Below are positions 1 through 11,602 of a stretch of 64,000 nt of DNA, piece by piece. Under the pieces are notes generated by a model. That model was not told the DNA's origin, made no database searches, and saw only the letters and a program-made list of their open reading frames with translations. This DNA comes from Staphylotrichum longicolle (taxonomy: Eukaryota > Ascomycota > Sordariomycetes > Sordariales > Chaetomiaceae), in assembly GCA_019096155.1 (NCBI GenBank), contig JAHCVI010000001.1, positions 2,976,001 to 3,040,000 on the forward strand, read 5' to 3'. A program made the translations under genes and the position numbers. Position 1 is the stretch's first letter, and each line of letters opens with the position of its first letter.

Positions 1-1214
1 ATTAAGGCAGGAAGCAACCTGGCTACATTGTTGCCACAATGGCAGGTTCCAGGCAGCTTGTGCCGTGGAAGGTAGCTTCCGCTGTTCTCCTCCCCCTTCC
101 CATTGATACCATCCAGACTCCTAACCTTCCTGAGATCCTCTATCTCCCGCTCAACCCCCATCCCACCCCTCTTTTCCAGAGGTCACGCCGCAGCATATCA
201 AGATGGGGTATTCCCTCCTTCCTATCTATCATCCGCCAGCATCCTCTTCAGCACCCCTTCAGTCCACAAGATATGGTAGAGTATCCATCTGTCAACCCCC
301 ATCTCACAACAAACCTCCCAACACACCCCCATCACCACCACCAGCAAAACACAAGGGGATACCAAAGTCTTTCATCAATCAATCAACAATCTCAAAGTAA
401 AAACTCTATACACAAGAAGCCACCAAACAAACCCCCTTCCCTCACCCACCCATATCACAAAGTCTATCCACCCCCCCTCCCCTCCCAACCACCTTTGATC
501 AGCTATACCAAATGCCCCCAACCTGCAAGACAAACAACCACCCCTCCACACCCAGAGAGAGAGAAAGGGAGAGAGAGAGAGACTGAGATAGAGAAAGGCG
601 TCTGTCTACCTTACTCACTCCAACCCCCACCCCAAACTTTGATCTCATCCACCCCACCCAATCGCATCGAAAGCAAGGTGTAAATGTGCGAACTGTCCTC
701 TCAACGTCTTTCTCTCTCGTTCACTCGAAGCAAAAGCAGAAAAAAGGGCCAAGGCCGAAAAGAAAGAGAAAGATGTAAAAGCTCCCAAAATCATTTCCTT
801 TCCCTCCCTCATCCCTTTCTTTCCCTTTCCCCCTTTTTCTCCCAAAATTCGCAAGAAAATCATCCCTCGCCAACCCAGCCAAAAAGGTAACAAGTCAAGA
901 CCAACCAAGAAAGGAAGAAGAAAACGGGGTAACGGACTGGCTCTGCCTTTCGCGGCTGCTGTCAAATGTGGATGTGATGAGACGTGGCTCGCGGTCGTCC
1001 CATCGCCGAGGAATAGTTCAACCTTCCTTTTCTCCTGCTCCATCGACATCCATAGTATCTGTATGTCTGTCCCTCTTCATCAGCGGCCGTGAGCCATGAG
1101 CCATCTATCTTTACAACCCCCTCCCACCCCCCTGTCAACCACCCTACCCACCACAGGATCAAGTTGTGTCGCCCATTCTTCTGTCATTCCATGCACTGGG
1201 TTTTTTTCGCAGAT
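1..1214. other. gene-free flank, probable 3' UTR/downstream of the JSN1-like gene
   Basis: No frame shows a recognisable protein. The stretch is strand-asymmetric: A/C-rich for the first 550 bases, then a GA-rich microsatellite, then pyrimidine runs around 790-840. Open frames here look like composition effects. Part is presumably the 3' UTR of the minus-strand Pumilio gene that stops at 1215, and the rest may belong to a gene left of the window. Confidence 0.5.
552..596. repeat. GA-rich microsatellite
   Basis: An imperfect (GA)n tract of about 45 bases, interrupted by GGG and CT, visible directly in the sequence. Confidence 0.8.
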
Positions 1215-4200
1215 TCACTGCCTCCTCTGCCTGCCATCGGGCTGGGGGCTCCGCCCAACCCTCCCGCGCCTCCCACCCGCGCCCTGCTCTTGTTGCTGCT
1301 GCAGATAACCTCCGCCACCTTGCATGGGGCCGCCATACCCTCCATACCCACCCATCCCCGGCGGGGGCATACCCATGCCAAACCCGGGGGCGCCACCGCC
1401 AAACCCGGCTGCCTGCGCCTGGGGAATTTGCGCGGCCTGGGGAATCGGGCTGCCATTGACCATGGGCTGGACGCCGCGGTACTGGTCGATCGAGGGGCTC
1501 GGGGACTGGAAGGCACCGGGGGCGCCGTAGCCGGGTTGCATGGGTGGGTAGTAATTGTTCATGGGCGGGGGCGGGGCGCCACGCGACATGAGGCTCTGCT
1601 GGTACTGCATCTGCTGTTGAAGCGGGTTGGCGGGCATGGGCGGGGTGGGGGTGCTATACATGGGGCCCTGGGCGTTGAAGGCAGGGAACTGATCCATGCC
1701 TTCGCTGCGGGGGATGCCAAAGCCCATGTCGTAGTTGCTGGCGGCTGCGGCGGCGTTGAGGGGGTTATAGTACTGCGGGTTGCCGGCGGCACCGTATTGG
1801 CCGCCTTGTTGGGCGTGCTGCTGTTGCTGTTGATGGTGGTGCTGGGGGTTGCCAGTCTGGCGGGATCCGGGGCGTTGGCGCTCGGCGCTGCCGTGGTCGC
1901 GGGAGCCACCGCCAGTGCCGCCGCCGCTGCTTCGCGTCGACAGGCCGACCTCGTCCATCAGCCGCTTGTAGCCCTGCCCGGGCTGCGCCTTGATGCGGAC
2001 CAAGACAGACTTGACCGTCTCGACGACCTGGCTGCGGATCGTCTCATCGAAGAACGGCGTGGTCAGGACCTTGAAGATGAGGGTCGCGCCACAGGCATGG
2101 TCGCTGAGGATGGCCTCGAGAACCTGGTCGTTAGGTGTAAAGAAGAGCGCCTTGAGGATGGTGTCCCTGGCATCGGCCTCCGCCTTCTGGTTGATCACCT
2201 TCAGGACCGTCAGGTACGCAACCTTGTGGGTGCACAGATGGACGAGGTAAGGAATGAGCTGAGGCGACAGCACCGTTCGCCGTTGCGGGAACGTGCAGGT
2301 ATCCAGGAACCAGGTCAGCAACAGGGCACCGTTGGCGTTGGTGGCGAGCTGCACGCTGTGCAGGGCGATTGCGGCCGCCAGCATCCTCTGCTGGTCCTTC
2401 GTTGCGTGATGGCTCTCGAGGCAAGCACGCATGGCGCGCGCGCCGTACCGGCCCTGGGAAACCTCCCACATCCTGCTCAGCATGGTCTCAAAGATGAAAT
2501 CGTTGTAGGGCGCGCCAAACTTCAAGCAGCCCTGCAAGACATAGTTGCCGTACTGGTCGAGGAACAGGGGGATGGTGTAGGCGCGCAGGTGCTGCACGAT
2601 CAGGTTCATCTGATGCGGCGTGTTGCAGACGTCGATGATCTTCTGGGCGGCCCACGTGCCGTTCTTGTGCACGCCAATCTCGGCCATGTGAGGCGCGATC
2701 TCGGCCAGCATCGAGTCCCGAATGTTGTCGGAGCAGTGCTCAAACAGCTTTTGAACAACCGTGTTGCCCAGATAGTCGGAAGAGAGCTCCGCGATCTCGG
2801 GGAGCATCTCAATGGCAATGTTCTCGATCTCCTGTTGAGACAGCGATTGGTTGTCGATCCTCTTGCGAATGTCCCGCAGCTTGGGAGCGTCGTGCACCCT
2901 GGTATGCGCGGGCTCCTTGATCGGCGGGATTTCGTCGACGAAGGCCGTGTACTGGATAGCGTGCTGCAGGTTCTCGGAGATACGGAAGGTGTCCGCCTCG
3001 TTCGCGCCGAACTGCCGGACAATCTCGAGGATGTCTCCCGTCATGTCTTCGAGAGGCGGCACAGTAGGAGTAACGTTGCCTGCAATGGGAGCCGGCCCAC
3101 CGGCTTCACCGGACACGCCGGCAGTGGGGCCTTGGCCGTTCTCGTGCCCCTTTGCAAACGGATCTGGGCTGGGCGAGGGGATAGCTCCGTCGTGGCCTGG
3201 GGTGCCAGTGCTGGAGGGTGGCTTTGCAAAGTTGATGCGGATCGGCCCGGCGCCCGGGAAGATCTCCTTTCCGTTCATGTTGGCTTTGGCAGCAATTGCA
3301 CTATCAACGCGCTCAAAGTTGACGAAGCCGCAGTTCTTGTGTGTCAAGACTCTAGCCGACACTATAGGCCCATACGACTTGAACATCTCGGTCAGCGTTG
3401 ACGTGGTGGTGGATGTCGGGATGCTGCCGAGCCACAAAGCACTGGTCGGCCCCTCCAAGCCCTGCTCATCTGCTCCCAGCAGACCATTATTGTGGCTGTT
3501 CGACCTTCCCAGCGACAAGCCCGCGACAGCTTGCGGGAGGTCGTCGAACGACTTCTCGTCGGGCAGTTGAATCTCAGCGGCCGTGAAGGAATTGTCGAGC
3601 CTCGACGGGGTCGGCAGGTAATTGCGAAGAAGGCGGGACCCCGGGTTGTCCAAGACGCCGGCTGTCCTTGCACGTGGCCGGTTGACGGCCGCTTGGGTCG
3701 CGAAAGCCTGCACAGCGAGGTTGTGGCTGTGGATCGCAGCATTCGTGGCGGCGAGCTGATCCTGCAGCTGGGCATAGTGGTCCATCATCGACACCGGATC
3801 AACGTCATAATCGTCCTCGTCGTCGTCGGCATACTTGTCCTTGTTATTGACCGAGTAAGAACGGAACCGGTTTGCGGCCTTGGTGAAGTCGGCGTAGTTC
3901 GGGATGTAGGGGGCTGTGGCAAGCTGGGCCCGGGCGGGTTGCGGGGTTTCGGCCAGGCCAAGGTAATCCAGTGTTCTCATATGAACGTCCGTCTCAGCGT
4001 TCCCCTCACGCGAGAACTGAGACTGGGCTGGAGAGCTCGGCCCGTTGGAACCCATGCTTGCGATACTCGCCAGTGTGTTGCCCCTCTCCCGGCCGGTCGG
4101 GTTCCAACTGCTGAAGATGGAAGGCCCAAACGGGGAGCTCGTTCCGGGAACGTGAGCATAAGGGCTCCGCTGGGGCATGGAGCCCGCTCGCAGCCTCGAC

Positions 4201-4868
4201 AACAGAGTGGACGCACTTGAGAGATCGCTGGGGGGTTCGAGACCGGGTGAGGGCGACTTGAAGGGGGTCTGCGAGGGGCTCGGCCGGGACGTCTTAGAAG
4301 CCAGTGCTGGTATACCGAGCATGGGGTTGCCGGCGGCTCCAGGCGAGAAGCGGGAGGGCAATGTACCCGCTCGAGCGCGGCGCGTCTGCGGCAGTGTGTC
4401 TGGGGTGGGCAACTGTGCAAAGTCGGGGAAGCCATCGGTGGGCGACTCGGGGATGTTCTCACGGAGGGGCGTCGAGTTTCCACTCGTTGGAGGCCCGCCC
4501 CAAGGGTTCAACGGCAAGCCCGGGACGCCTTCTTGGGCTTGGATCTCTCTCGCGCTGCATTTCACGGCAATGGTTAGCGGGCGGTGGAGACTGAGGACAG
4601 GCGGGGCGGCGACTCACCGCTTGGAGAACAAGCGTCCAGCCGCGGCCATCTCATGCGAGGGCGAGCCGGCGCCAGAGCGTGAGGCGCCCGACATCTTGGA
4701 GGTGGGCGTCAGGCCTGGGGACAAGCCAAAGGGCGACCGCAGGGTGCTGCCGGCAGACTGCGGGTCGTTTGGCGACGTGGTGGTGGGCGAGTTCGAGCGG
4801 CCCTGGGCAGACAGCGTCTGCGGCGGGTAGCCGATGGTGAGGTGCTCGCCTGGTCTAGAAGTGGACAT
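1215..4868 (-). CDS. JSN1: RRM + Pumilio RNA-binding protein, JSN1/PUF1 type
   Basis: Two exons on the minus strand, 4868-4618 and 4554-1215, with a 63-nt GTGAGT...CAG intron. The split Arg codon keeps the frame and gives about 1196 aa. An Ser/Pro-rich N-terminal part is followed by an RRM near residues 454-527, with a recognisable RNP1-like segment around CGFVNFERV. A Pumilio homology domain follows near 610-955, with helical repeats containing motifs such as YLGNTVVQKLFEH and YGNYVLQG. The tail is rich in Gln, Pro, Gly and Tyr. The RRM-PUF order is that of yeast Jsn1/Puf1 and Puf2, which bind 3' UTRs of mRNAs, many for membrane proteins. ATG 4868 is the first in-frame ATG; only a TTG precedes it. 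The domain calls are secure; assignment to Jsn1 rather than Puf2 is inferred from architecture. Confidence 0.93.
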
Positions 4869-7800
4869 TATCAATTATTTTGATCCCGGTCCTCATCAGA
4901 ATGTATCAGAATATATCGGGTCTCTCGTTCCCGTCGAAACAGGTATCACGCCGTGCCCGAAAAGGTTGGGCTAGCGGTGGATCTAGCCGGCCGAGTCGAG
5001 CCGGGGCGGTCGAGGGGGACGGTGCGGGCGACGTGCACTGCGCGTCGATGGGAGAATCGATCTCCAGCGCAAGGGTTGTTGCAATTGGGCAGGAATCGAA
5101 CTTCGAAAACACCTTGGCCGGATGTCGGGGAACGGCCGGCGCTGTGGCGGGCTCTCTTCGCAAGACGGAGTGGCTGGTGCAATTACAAGGCCGTCGCTTT
5201 ATTCAGGTATGTAGGGGTTTTATGTCGCGAGTCGTCAGAGGGCGGCTGTGGAGAAAAAGTTGGCTCAGCAACTTTGTTCAGAAAGGAGCGTGTCGGGGCC
5301 CACGGTGAGCCGCAGATTATCGGAGGTGGGAGGAGACAATGGCGAGTGTCGGAGACTGGTAAAATGGTGGAAGTGCTGGGAGAAGTGCTGGTGCTGCACT
5401 CGCACTGATGCAGGAAATGCTGGGGGAGCCTCAGACGTTTTGGCTTGGCTATCCCTGGGCGAGGCTGCCTTGTGCTCCACCCCGACCTCGTTTTCGACGG
5501 GTTTCTGGGGACGAAAAGAAAGAGGGGGCGTTCAACGACTCAAGATACTCAATAGACAGGCGTCATTAGGGGGAATTGAGCCTGGAGAAGGGCACGGCGG
5601 CTTTAAAAAGAGGAGCGAAAGCTGGCGGGGGAAAATCCACCGAGGACGATGCCGGGGATATGGGGAGGGCGAGGGAGCAGAAAGAGGAAAAGGGTTTTGG
5701 AAGTCGTGGATGAGTGGACGGGTCAAGATGAAACACCGTTTAGGGGGGTGTGGTACGTACCGTGTACCGTGTAAGGTATTCCGTACAGTGTATCGTGCAG
5801 TGCAGGTATTTTTCACAGGCTTCTCGAAAACTGCATCTTGCAGCTCTTTCCAGGTATCGTTGACCAAGCATTGCCCGTGGCAGGTGCATACTGCACACAG
5901 GTACACAGGAGTGGATCGTTGCCAGTTCCACCTGCAGCGCTCAGCCCCCGAGATACCGGCGCCCGCCCACTGAGACTTCGCACTGACGACTGCGATGGCG
6001 CAACCTTGAACCCGAAGCTGCCCTGTCACTGTCAGGGACTCGGGCGCTCTCCAAACCTGCGATCTCGTCAACCCCTTGCATTCGCGGACCCTGGAGTTCG
6101 CTCTCCCTTGCTCTCGGGCATCTGAGGCAAACTGTCCTCAGTAAGGTACGTCATCGCAATGAGCAACGCGTCCACATATTCTGTGCATTATGCTGCAGTT
6201 TTGATTAATCCGGGCTGCCCTGCTTGTATGATTCTTTTCCTACTCACCCCCTCAGGCCGGATTGCTTGTACATACGTGTACATACCTTACATGCTTACAC
6301 TTCGCCCACTCGGGGTCACCAAGCCCCTGCAGCTACCCATCGACAGAAACTGGTTTGTGGCCCCGCTGAACTCGGACTGCCATGGCCGTGCCAATGGCCA
6401 ATCGTCCCATCAGGATCCAAGACCGATTCAGGACCCAGGGACCCAACAGCGAGAAACAGGTCTCACTCAGGGGTTCCCAGTTGCGCTCTGTGTTACAGAG
6501 ACACGCTGCGTGCGTGCACTGCGCCAGAGCCACGTCAAGTCCGAACTTGGAAAGTTGTCTCGATGGAGATTCTCGGTCGTGTGGGGGAAGAGGCGATGGC
6601 TATTTTGAGCCCGCGGTCGTGGTAACTAGCCGCATGCAACCAACATGGTGCTCTACTAAATATATTTTCTCGACTTGCCATTACTGAGCTCAGCGCATAG
6701 CCTAGACGTCACTCGACGGCGAGGTTTAGCTTTTGCAGGCCATGTTGGCCCGACTACAAACTCAAAACACTCAGCTGTCGAGGCACGAGATGCAACAGCG
6801 AGGCCCAGGACTACCCAGACGTCAACCACTTGTGTTCTTGTTGGTCCCCTAGTGATTGGCTCGGCAAAAGGCAAGACTCAGGGGCTCTCAGCAGGGCACT
6901 CATCTATCACCTCCTCGGCAGGACCGACACTAGACAAAACGGCCGCCAGTAACCTGCTGTTCTGGCATACAGAGTGACGAGACTGCAGCTGGCGTCTACC
7001 ATCCCTTCCGACTGCATAACCCGGCAACGACAGCTTAAGATGTGTCCTAACGGATTCATGCCGGATTGACGATGCCTTGGCCGCCACGCCAATCAGCGCC
7101 GCACGATGGGCTGGCCTGCGAGGGGATCTGCTCGAGAACCTGAAACGTCGCGTCAACTTACCCCATTTGCTGCTTGGTCCTCACCCCTCTGTCCCTCAAC
7201 GGTCTGTGGTTCGATTTCCCTGGATACCCACACACCGCGGGCGTCCCTCGTTCCCGCCAAGCTGGCCGATCGATCCCCTGCCCGCCCAACCCGCCCAGTC
7301 AGGGCCGGGCCTTGGGCCGACTCCTCGCCCCGAATGGCCCGCGGGTTGCGCAGATCCACCAGCCAAGGACAACGTCCAGGCACAGCCAGAATCAGGGCAA
7401 GGACAGGAGACCGACCTGCTCGGCCACAACACGCCGCCCAGGTCTGGGTTCCCCTCCAAACCAGGGCCACTTCCAAAGAGGATGCGCCACACCGTTACTC
7501 CTGCGTTAGCTTCCGCATCCCCGGTGGGTTCCACGCATGTCAAATGTGCACTGTCAACAGGGGTGACAAGGGAGAGCACGTTCCTGTGTAGAACCGGCTG
7601 CACCCATTTCACGCTCAGATCCTCTCTGAACGATAGGGACCTGAATGATGCTTAGCATATTGTGGGATATGTATCGGAGGTCGCGTGGCTCTTCTCATCA
7701 CCGCGTAAGCCACCACGTCATTCTTCTGCGAGAGGGCTTGGGTACAAAGAACTCGGCCACGGGTCTGGAACAAGTCTCGAAGCTTGAGCCGGACTTGAAA

Positions 7801-8064
7801 CATTGATCCAATCGATCCGGTCCGGTCCGGAACGCTCTTCTAGGACTGAGCCCCGCCCCCGGCCGTTACTTGGTGGGCAAGGCGTCATGCCGATCAGGAA
7901 ACGAAACTCCCACTCTTGCCCAACAGTCGGTTTATAGAGAGAACTTTGATATACCATTCACGTGTGGTACATACAGGACCCACCCCATGTAGCCATGAGA
8001 CAGCTATTGGGTTGACTGACTCCCTCGGTTTGCCATTTCTCCCTCTCACAGAACCCCCCTACAC
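4869..8064. other. intergenic region upstream of JSN1-like gene
   Basis: About 3.2 kb with no convincing coding frame. The first kilobase must hold the 5' UTR and promoter of the minus-strand JSN1-like gene. Around 5750-5812 there is a run of variants of GTAC/CCGTGTA and a GGTACGTACC palindrome. Nothing else was recognised; a T-arm-like segment near 5090-5105 does not fold as a tRNA. Confidence 0.5.
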
Positions 8065-8407
8065 TCACTTGGGTCCAAGAAGTCTGGAAAGATCCGGGAT
8101 GCAGAAGTCGATGGGAAACGAGGAGCCCTAGATACAACGTCACTCAGCGACTTCACCTTGACGATCCCATTCAGCCAGAACTTACGAAGACAACGTCGTC
8201 GAAGCCGCAGCAGACGCGCAGGCCGTTGCACGGGGTCGCCGGGTTGAAGACGACACAGCTCAAGGTAGCCACGGTGCAGCACGTGGGGACCAGGTTGCCG
8301 CACGGTGAAGCTCGGGGGATAACCGCGGACTCCCTGATCTCAGCGGCCGGGAGGGCGGCGGCGGTCATCGCCAGGCCCAGGATGATGAAGACGTTGGAGA
8401 TCTGCAT
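8065..8407 (-). CDS. small secreted eight-cysteine protein A, hydrophobin-like pattern
   Basis: Two exons, 8407-8186 and 8127-8065, with a 58-nt GTAAGT...CTAG intron, give 94 aa. Residues 1-19 form a signal peptide (start MQISNVF, cleavage near AALP-A). The mature part has exactly eight Cys, at 36, 43, 44, 51, 60, 66, 67 and 83, in the order C-CC-C-C-CC-C. That is the order seen in hydrophobins. The CC-to-C loop is only 6 residues, however, far shorter than in class I (about 19-39) or class II (about 11), so membership of the family is not established. Splicing is supported by the paralogue at 9700-10026, which has the same intron position, phase and intron sequence; reading through the intron would lose the eighth Cys. 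An upstream in-frame ATG exists, but the signal peptide fixes the start at 8407. Likely role: a secreted surface-active or effector-like protein (inference). Confidence 0.72.
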
Positions 8408-8524
8408 CCTGAACAGAGGAAAGATCAAGTGCTCAAGAGGTCGGTATTGATATTGGTATTTGCTAGATGATGGAGTTGGGGTTGAATCGAGCTGGACCTT
8501 GGGATAGTACATGCTGGTGCTCTC

Positions 8525-8532
8525 TTTATATA
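8525..8532 (-). promoter_or_regulatory. TATA-like box of small secreted protein A
   Basis: TATATAAA on the minus strand about 118-125 bases before the chosen ATG, followed by a GAGAGCAC block. The paralogue has a TATAAGAA followed by GAGAGCAC at a matching distance. Confidence 0.5.
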
Positions 8533-9699
8533 GTCATCTGGCCTCAGAACAATCGCCGTTCAGCTGAGAGTTTGACTCTCGATGAATTGAGACAGCTTCA
8601 TCTGAGTCTACGCCTGTCTATGGAGTGATGGGTTGATGACGCCTTGGTATGCCGAGCGCCTCGCAGTAGGTGCAGAGCAGAGCAGAAGATCGTACGGACT
8701 CGAGTGGCGCGCATGACAAGCCATCAAGAAGAAGCAAATATTGAGCTCTGGAAGGGAGGGCATCTACGGTAGGCGTTCAGCCCTCATGGAGCACTCAAAA
8801 ATATAAACTCTCTGATGATGATGCACGAAGATGCCGTCAATTTTGCATATGCTAGGTCATCTATCGACTTAGAAGCCTTCAACACTAGGAGACTTGAGGG
8901 CAGAGCTGATGGGACATTACCTGTGATAGTCTACACAGTAGACCTCAGCCTCAGTCTGTGTATCGAGCTTGCTTACAGGCCAAGTGCTCGACTCCTAATC
9001 AATGTCCATTGCCAATGCCTGAACTTATGTCCATTCTGTTTAGTCATGAGGTGGACCATGCTGAAACCGGCGTGAGCCAGCACCTCCTGTCTTCCAACGC
9101 CCATCTTGACACTCTCAGACACTCTCCCCGCGGTATACGCGTCCCACTCCACCTCGCCATCAACTCCGCCACATACCTAGGGTGCACACCCAATGTCGAC
9201 TTTAACCATCATGTTCGAGAACGCGTCAATCAGAAATGGCATAAGATGTTGGAAACAACAGAGTTCACAGGTGTTCATGTTCACTTGTGACGGCACCCAA
9301 GCATGAAGCACATTCGCAAGCTTCAAAGCCCAAGCACATGCAAATATCAATCCGACTGCCGCTTGGAGAGATGAACTCGTGAATCTATCGATCATGGCTT
9401 GGATACACACGCCCATGGTCGTAAAGAAATTTATTATCTTGACCTCAAATCCTCGCCACAACGCATGAAGTTCACCTCTCACCCAGTCCCTCACCCGCAA
9501 ACCCTTCTCCATCACAGTAACCATGAGACTGGATTGGCAAGTCAAGTCTCCTATATGGCATTGTCACAACCAGACAACAGAACCCAGAGTCAATGACCCC
9601 TTCAACAAACCATAAACGGTAGGTCAAACAGAATCAGGTGCTTCCACCACGGCCCGGGGCTGTCGACTGTAGAACCTTGCCCTCTCCAAGGTCAGAGAC

Positions 9700-10026
9700 C
9701 TAGACGCAGGCTGAGAGAGGGAAGCGGACGCCCTAGATAGAACGTCTTCAGCGACTTGACACTTGGTAATCCCGTCCAAGCAAACTTACAGGGACAATAT
9801 TGGTAGGGCTGCAGCAGGCTTGGTAGCCATCGCAGTAGGACCCGTAGCTTCTGTCGAAAGCGACACAGGTATTGGTTGTGCGGTTGCAACACACGGGGAC
9901 GAGGACTCTGGTGCCGAAGCGGCACGGGTCTAGGGGGAGAGCCATGGGTTCCCTCTTCTCCTCCGTCGGGAGGGCGGTGGCGGTTAGCGCCAGGTTGAGG
10001 ACGGCGAAGAGATAGGAGGTCTGCAT
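9700..10026 (-). CDS. small secreted eight-cysteine protein B, hydrophobin-like pattern
   Basis: Paralogue of the gene at 8065-8407. Exons 10026-9790 and 9732-9700, intron 57 nt (GTAAGT...CTAG), 89 aa. The signal peptide covers residues 1-19 (start MQTSYLF, ALP just before the cleavage region). The Cys residues at 35, 46, 47, 54, 65, 71, 72 and 88 repeat the C-CC-C-C-CC-C order. Loop lengths are 10, 6, 10, 5 and 15 residues, compared with 6, 6, 8, 5 and 15 in protein A. The intron falls at the same phase-0 position between the second Cys pair and the last Cys. Between the cysteines the two mature proteins share little sequence. Function unknown; secretion is supported by the signal peptide, and a hydrophobin-like role is inference only. 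Confidence 0.72.
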
Positions 10027-10136
10027 TCTGAGCAATAAAGAGAAGCTGTAAGCGCTTGAGAGAAGTTGCGATTGATATTGATTGACGTGTGATGATAGAG
10101 TCGAAGTCGAGTAAAGCTAGACTTGGCAGTGCTCTC

Positions 10137-10144
10137 TTCTTATA
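10137..10144 (-). promoter_or_regulatory. TATA-like box of small secreted protein B
   Basis: TATAAGAA on the minus strand about 111-118 bases before the ATG at 10026, followed by GAGAGCACTG as in the paralogue promoter. Confidence 0.45.
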
Positions 10145-10970
10145 GCCTTTGGGCTAAGCATTCGTCTCTGATGGAGTGAGACAACCTCATCTGGACCTAC
10201 GCGTCTCTATTAGGTGATGCGTTGATGACGCTTCGATATGAGGCCCTTGGGATGCTGACCGCCTTGCGCGAGCTGAAAACTAGAGCAGTGAGCCACAAGG
10301 AATTGAGTAGCGCGGATCATAAGCCATCGAAAAGAAGCAATCATAGAGATCTGGGAAGAGAGGTCACCCCGTTGTAGGCATTCGGCCCTCTGCGAAGCAC
10401 TCGAGGATATGACTCTCTGATGATGATGCACGAAGCTGCCATCACTCTTGTTCAATTTGAAATCCTAAAACACTCAGAGAGCTGAACCGATGACTTTCAA
10501 CACAGTATCGCATGCGACCCCTGACCAGCCGACCTCAGTTGCCATCTGTGCAGTGTGTTTGAGTTTACTTACATGATGATAACTCAAAATCCCGATCATT
10601 GTCCGTTGCGATGCCAGAGCTCCTGTACATTTGTGTCAACACGCGAAGTCGACCAGGCCAAAACAAGTCTACACAGGAGAGCCAGCACCGCCTGTCTTGT
10701 CTTCCAACGCCTGTTCACGCACTCTCAACCCTTCCTCTCACGGTGCACACGACACGTCGCACTCACGTCCCGCCCGGGTCTTAATTACCACATCACCAAT
10801 ACGTCCCCTTCCGACACAAGGACTAGGACTACTACGAGGAACGAACCATCTCTATATCAACTCGACTCTGATGTGCAAAGAAGCAGCCTCAAAGCTTCAA
10901 TACCAAAAGACAACAAAACCAAGAATGGGTAGGCCAACAGAACCAGAGGTTCCACCGTGATCCAAGACCC

Positions 10971-11602
10971 AAAGGGAGAAAGAAGGAAAACAGTAAAGAT
11001 CAAAAAATAGACAACAGAAGCAGACCAACAAAGAACCCCCGAAACCCACACACACACATAAATACACGCACCCCAACGCCACAGAGCAAAGCAACTCATC
11101 GCTGAAACACCCTCCTTAATTCCCCGGCAGGCAGGCAGGCAGGTGGTGGTAGCCAGACTACCTACTCTTACCTACCTTACCTAGATACTTGCAGGTAGCA
11201 TCATCATCCGATCCCATCCATCCATCCATCCATCCATCCCATGAGATGAGTGCCATTACAAATCCCCTTCCTCCAGCCCACCAAGCCAAGGCAGAAAACA
11301 AGTCCGCTAGCCACCCCGATTTCAGAACCCCCAAATCCCTCAATCACCCTTCTTTCCTTCCTTCCTTCATTGCTTGCTCTCCCGAATACGTGGGGAGTAA
11401 GTATTCGCCCCTTTCTACCTCTCCTGCCTTCCCGTCTTCCTTTCCTCTGCTAAACAGGAGAAGAAAGCGGAAGAAGGAAAAGACATCCACGACATGGAAT
11501 GGAGGAATTGGAATGTCTTTTTCCGTCTCTTGCCTCAAATGATTATCATCACCATCACCATCATTCCTGCCACCATCAACCCCTTTCTACCCCCACCATC
11601 AC
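10971..11602. other. intergenic region with short microsatellites, 3' side of CLA4
   Basis: No gene seen. It holds a CA-rich stretch (about 11040-11062), a GGCA tetranucleotide run (about 11127-11142) and an ATCC tetranucleotide run (about 11215-11240). The end near 11603 is the 3' UTR side of the minus-strand CLA4 gene. Confidence 0.6.
11214..11240. repeat. (ATCC)n microsatellite
   Basis: About six consecutive CATC/ATCC tetranucleotides. Confidence 0.85.

Larger units (their letters stand above)
8065..10970 (-). repeat. tandem segmental duplication, two diverged direct copies
   Basis: Copy 1 runs about 8065-9660 and copy 2 about 9690-10970, both carrying a minus-strand cysteine-rich gene. 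Matching blocks lie in the same order: coding exons with intron (8065-8407 / 9700-10026), promoter block (8581-8650 / 10170-10240), a block ending CTCTGATGATGATGCACGAAG (near 8810 / 10415), GCCAGCACC..CCTGTCTTCCAACGCC (near 9075 / 10680), and a distal block with GGTAGG..AACAGAA (near 9620 / 10926). Copy 1 contains about 300 extra bases. Boundaries are approximate because they were judged by eye. Confidence 0.75.

Noticed and set aside
1089..3401. 770-codon plus-strand open frame
   Set aside because: It lies wholly antisense to the JSN1-like RRM/PUF gene; its low-complexity Gly/Val/Leu/Ala-rich protein is the usual antisense shadow of GC-rich third positions.
5080..5115. tRNA-like T-arm (GTTCGATTCC on the minus strand)
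   Set aside because: The flanking bases do not form a T stem, and no acceptor, D or anticodon arm can be built around it.
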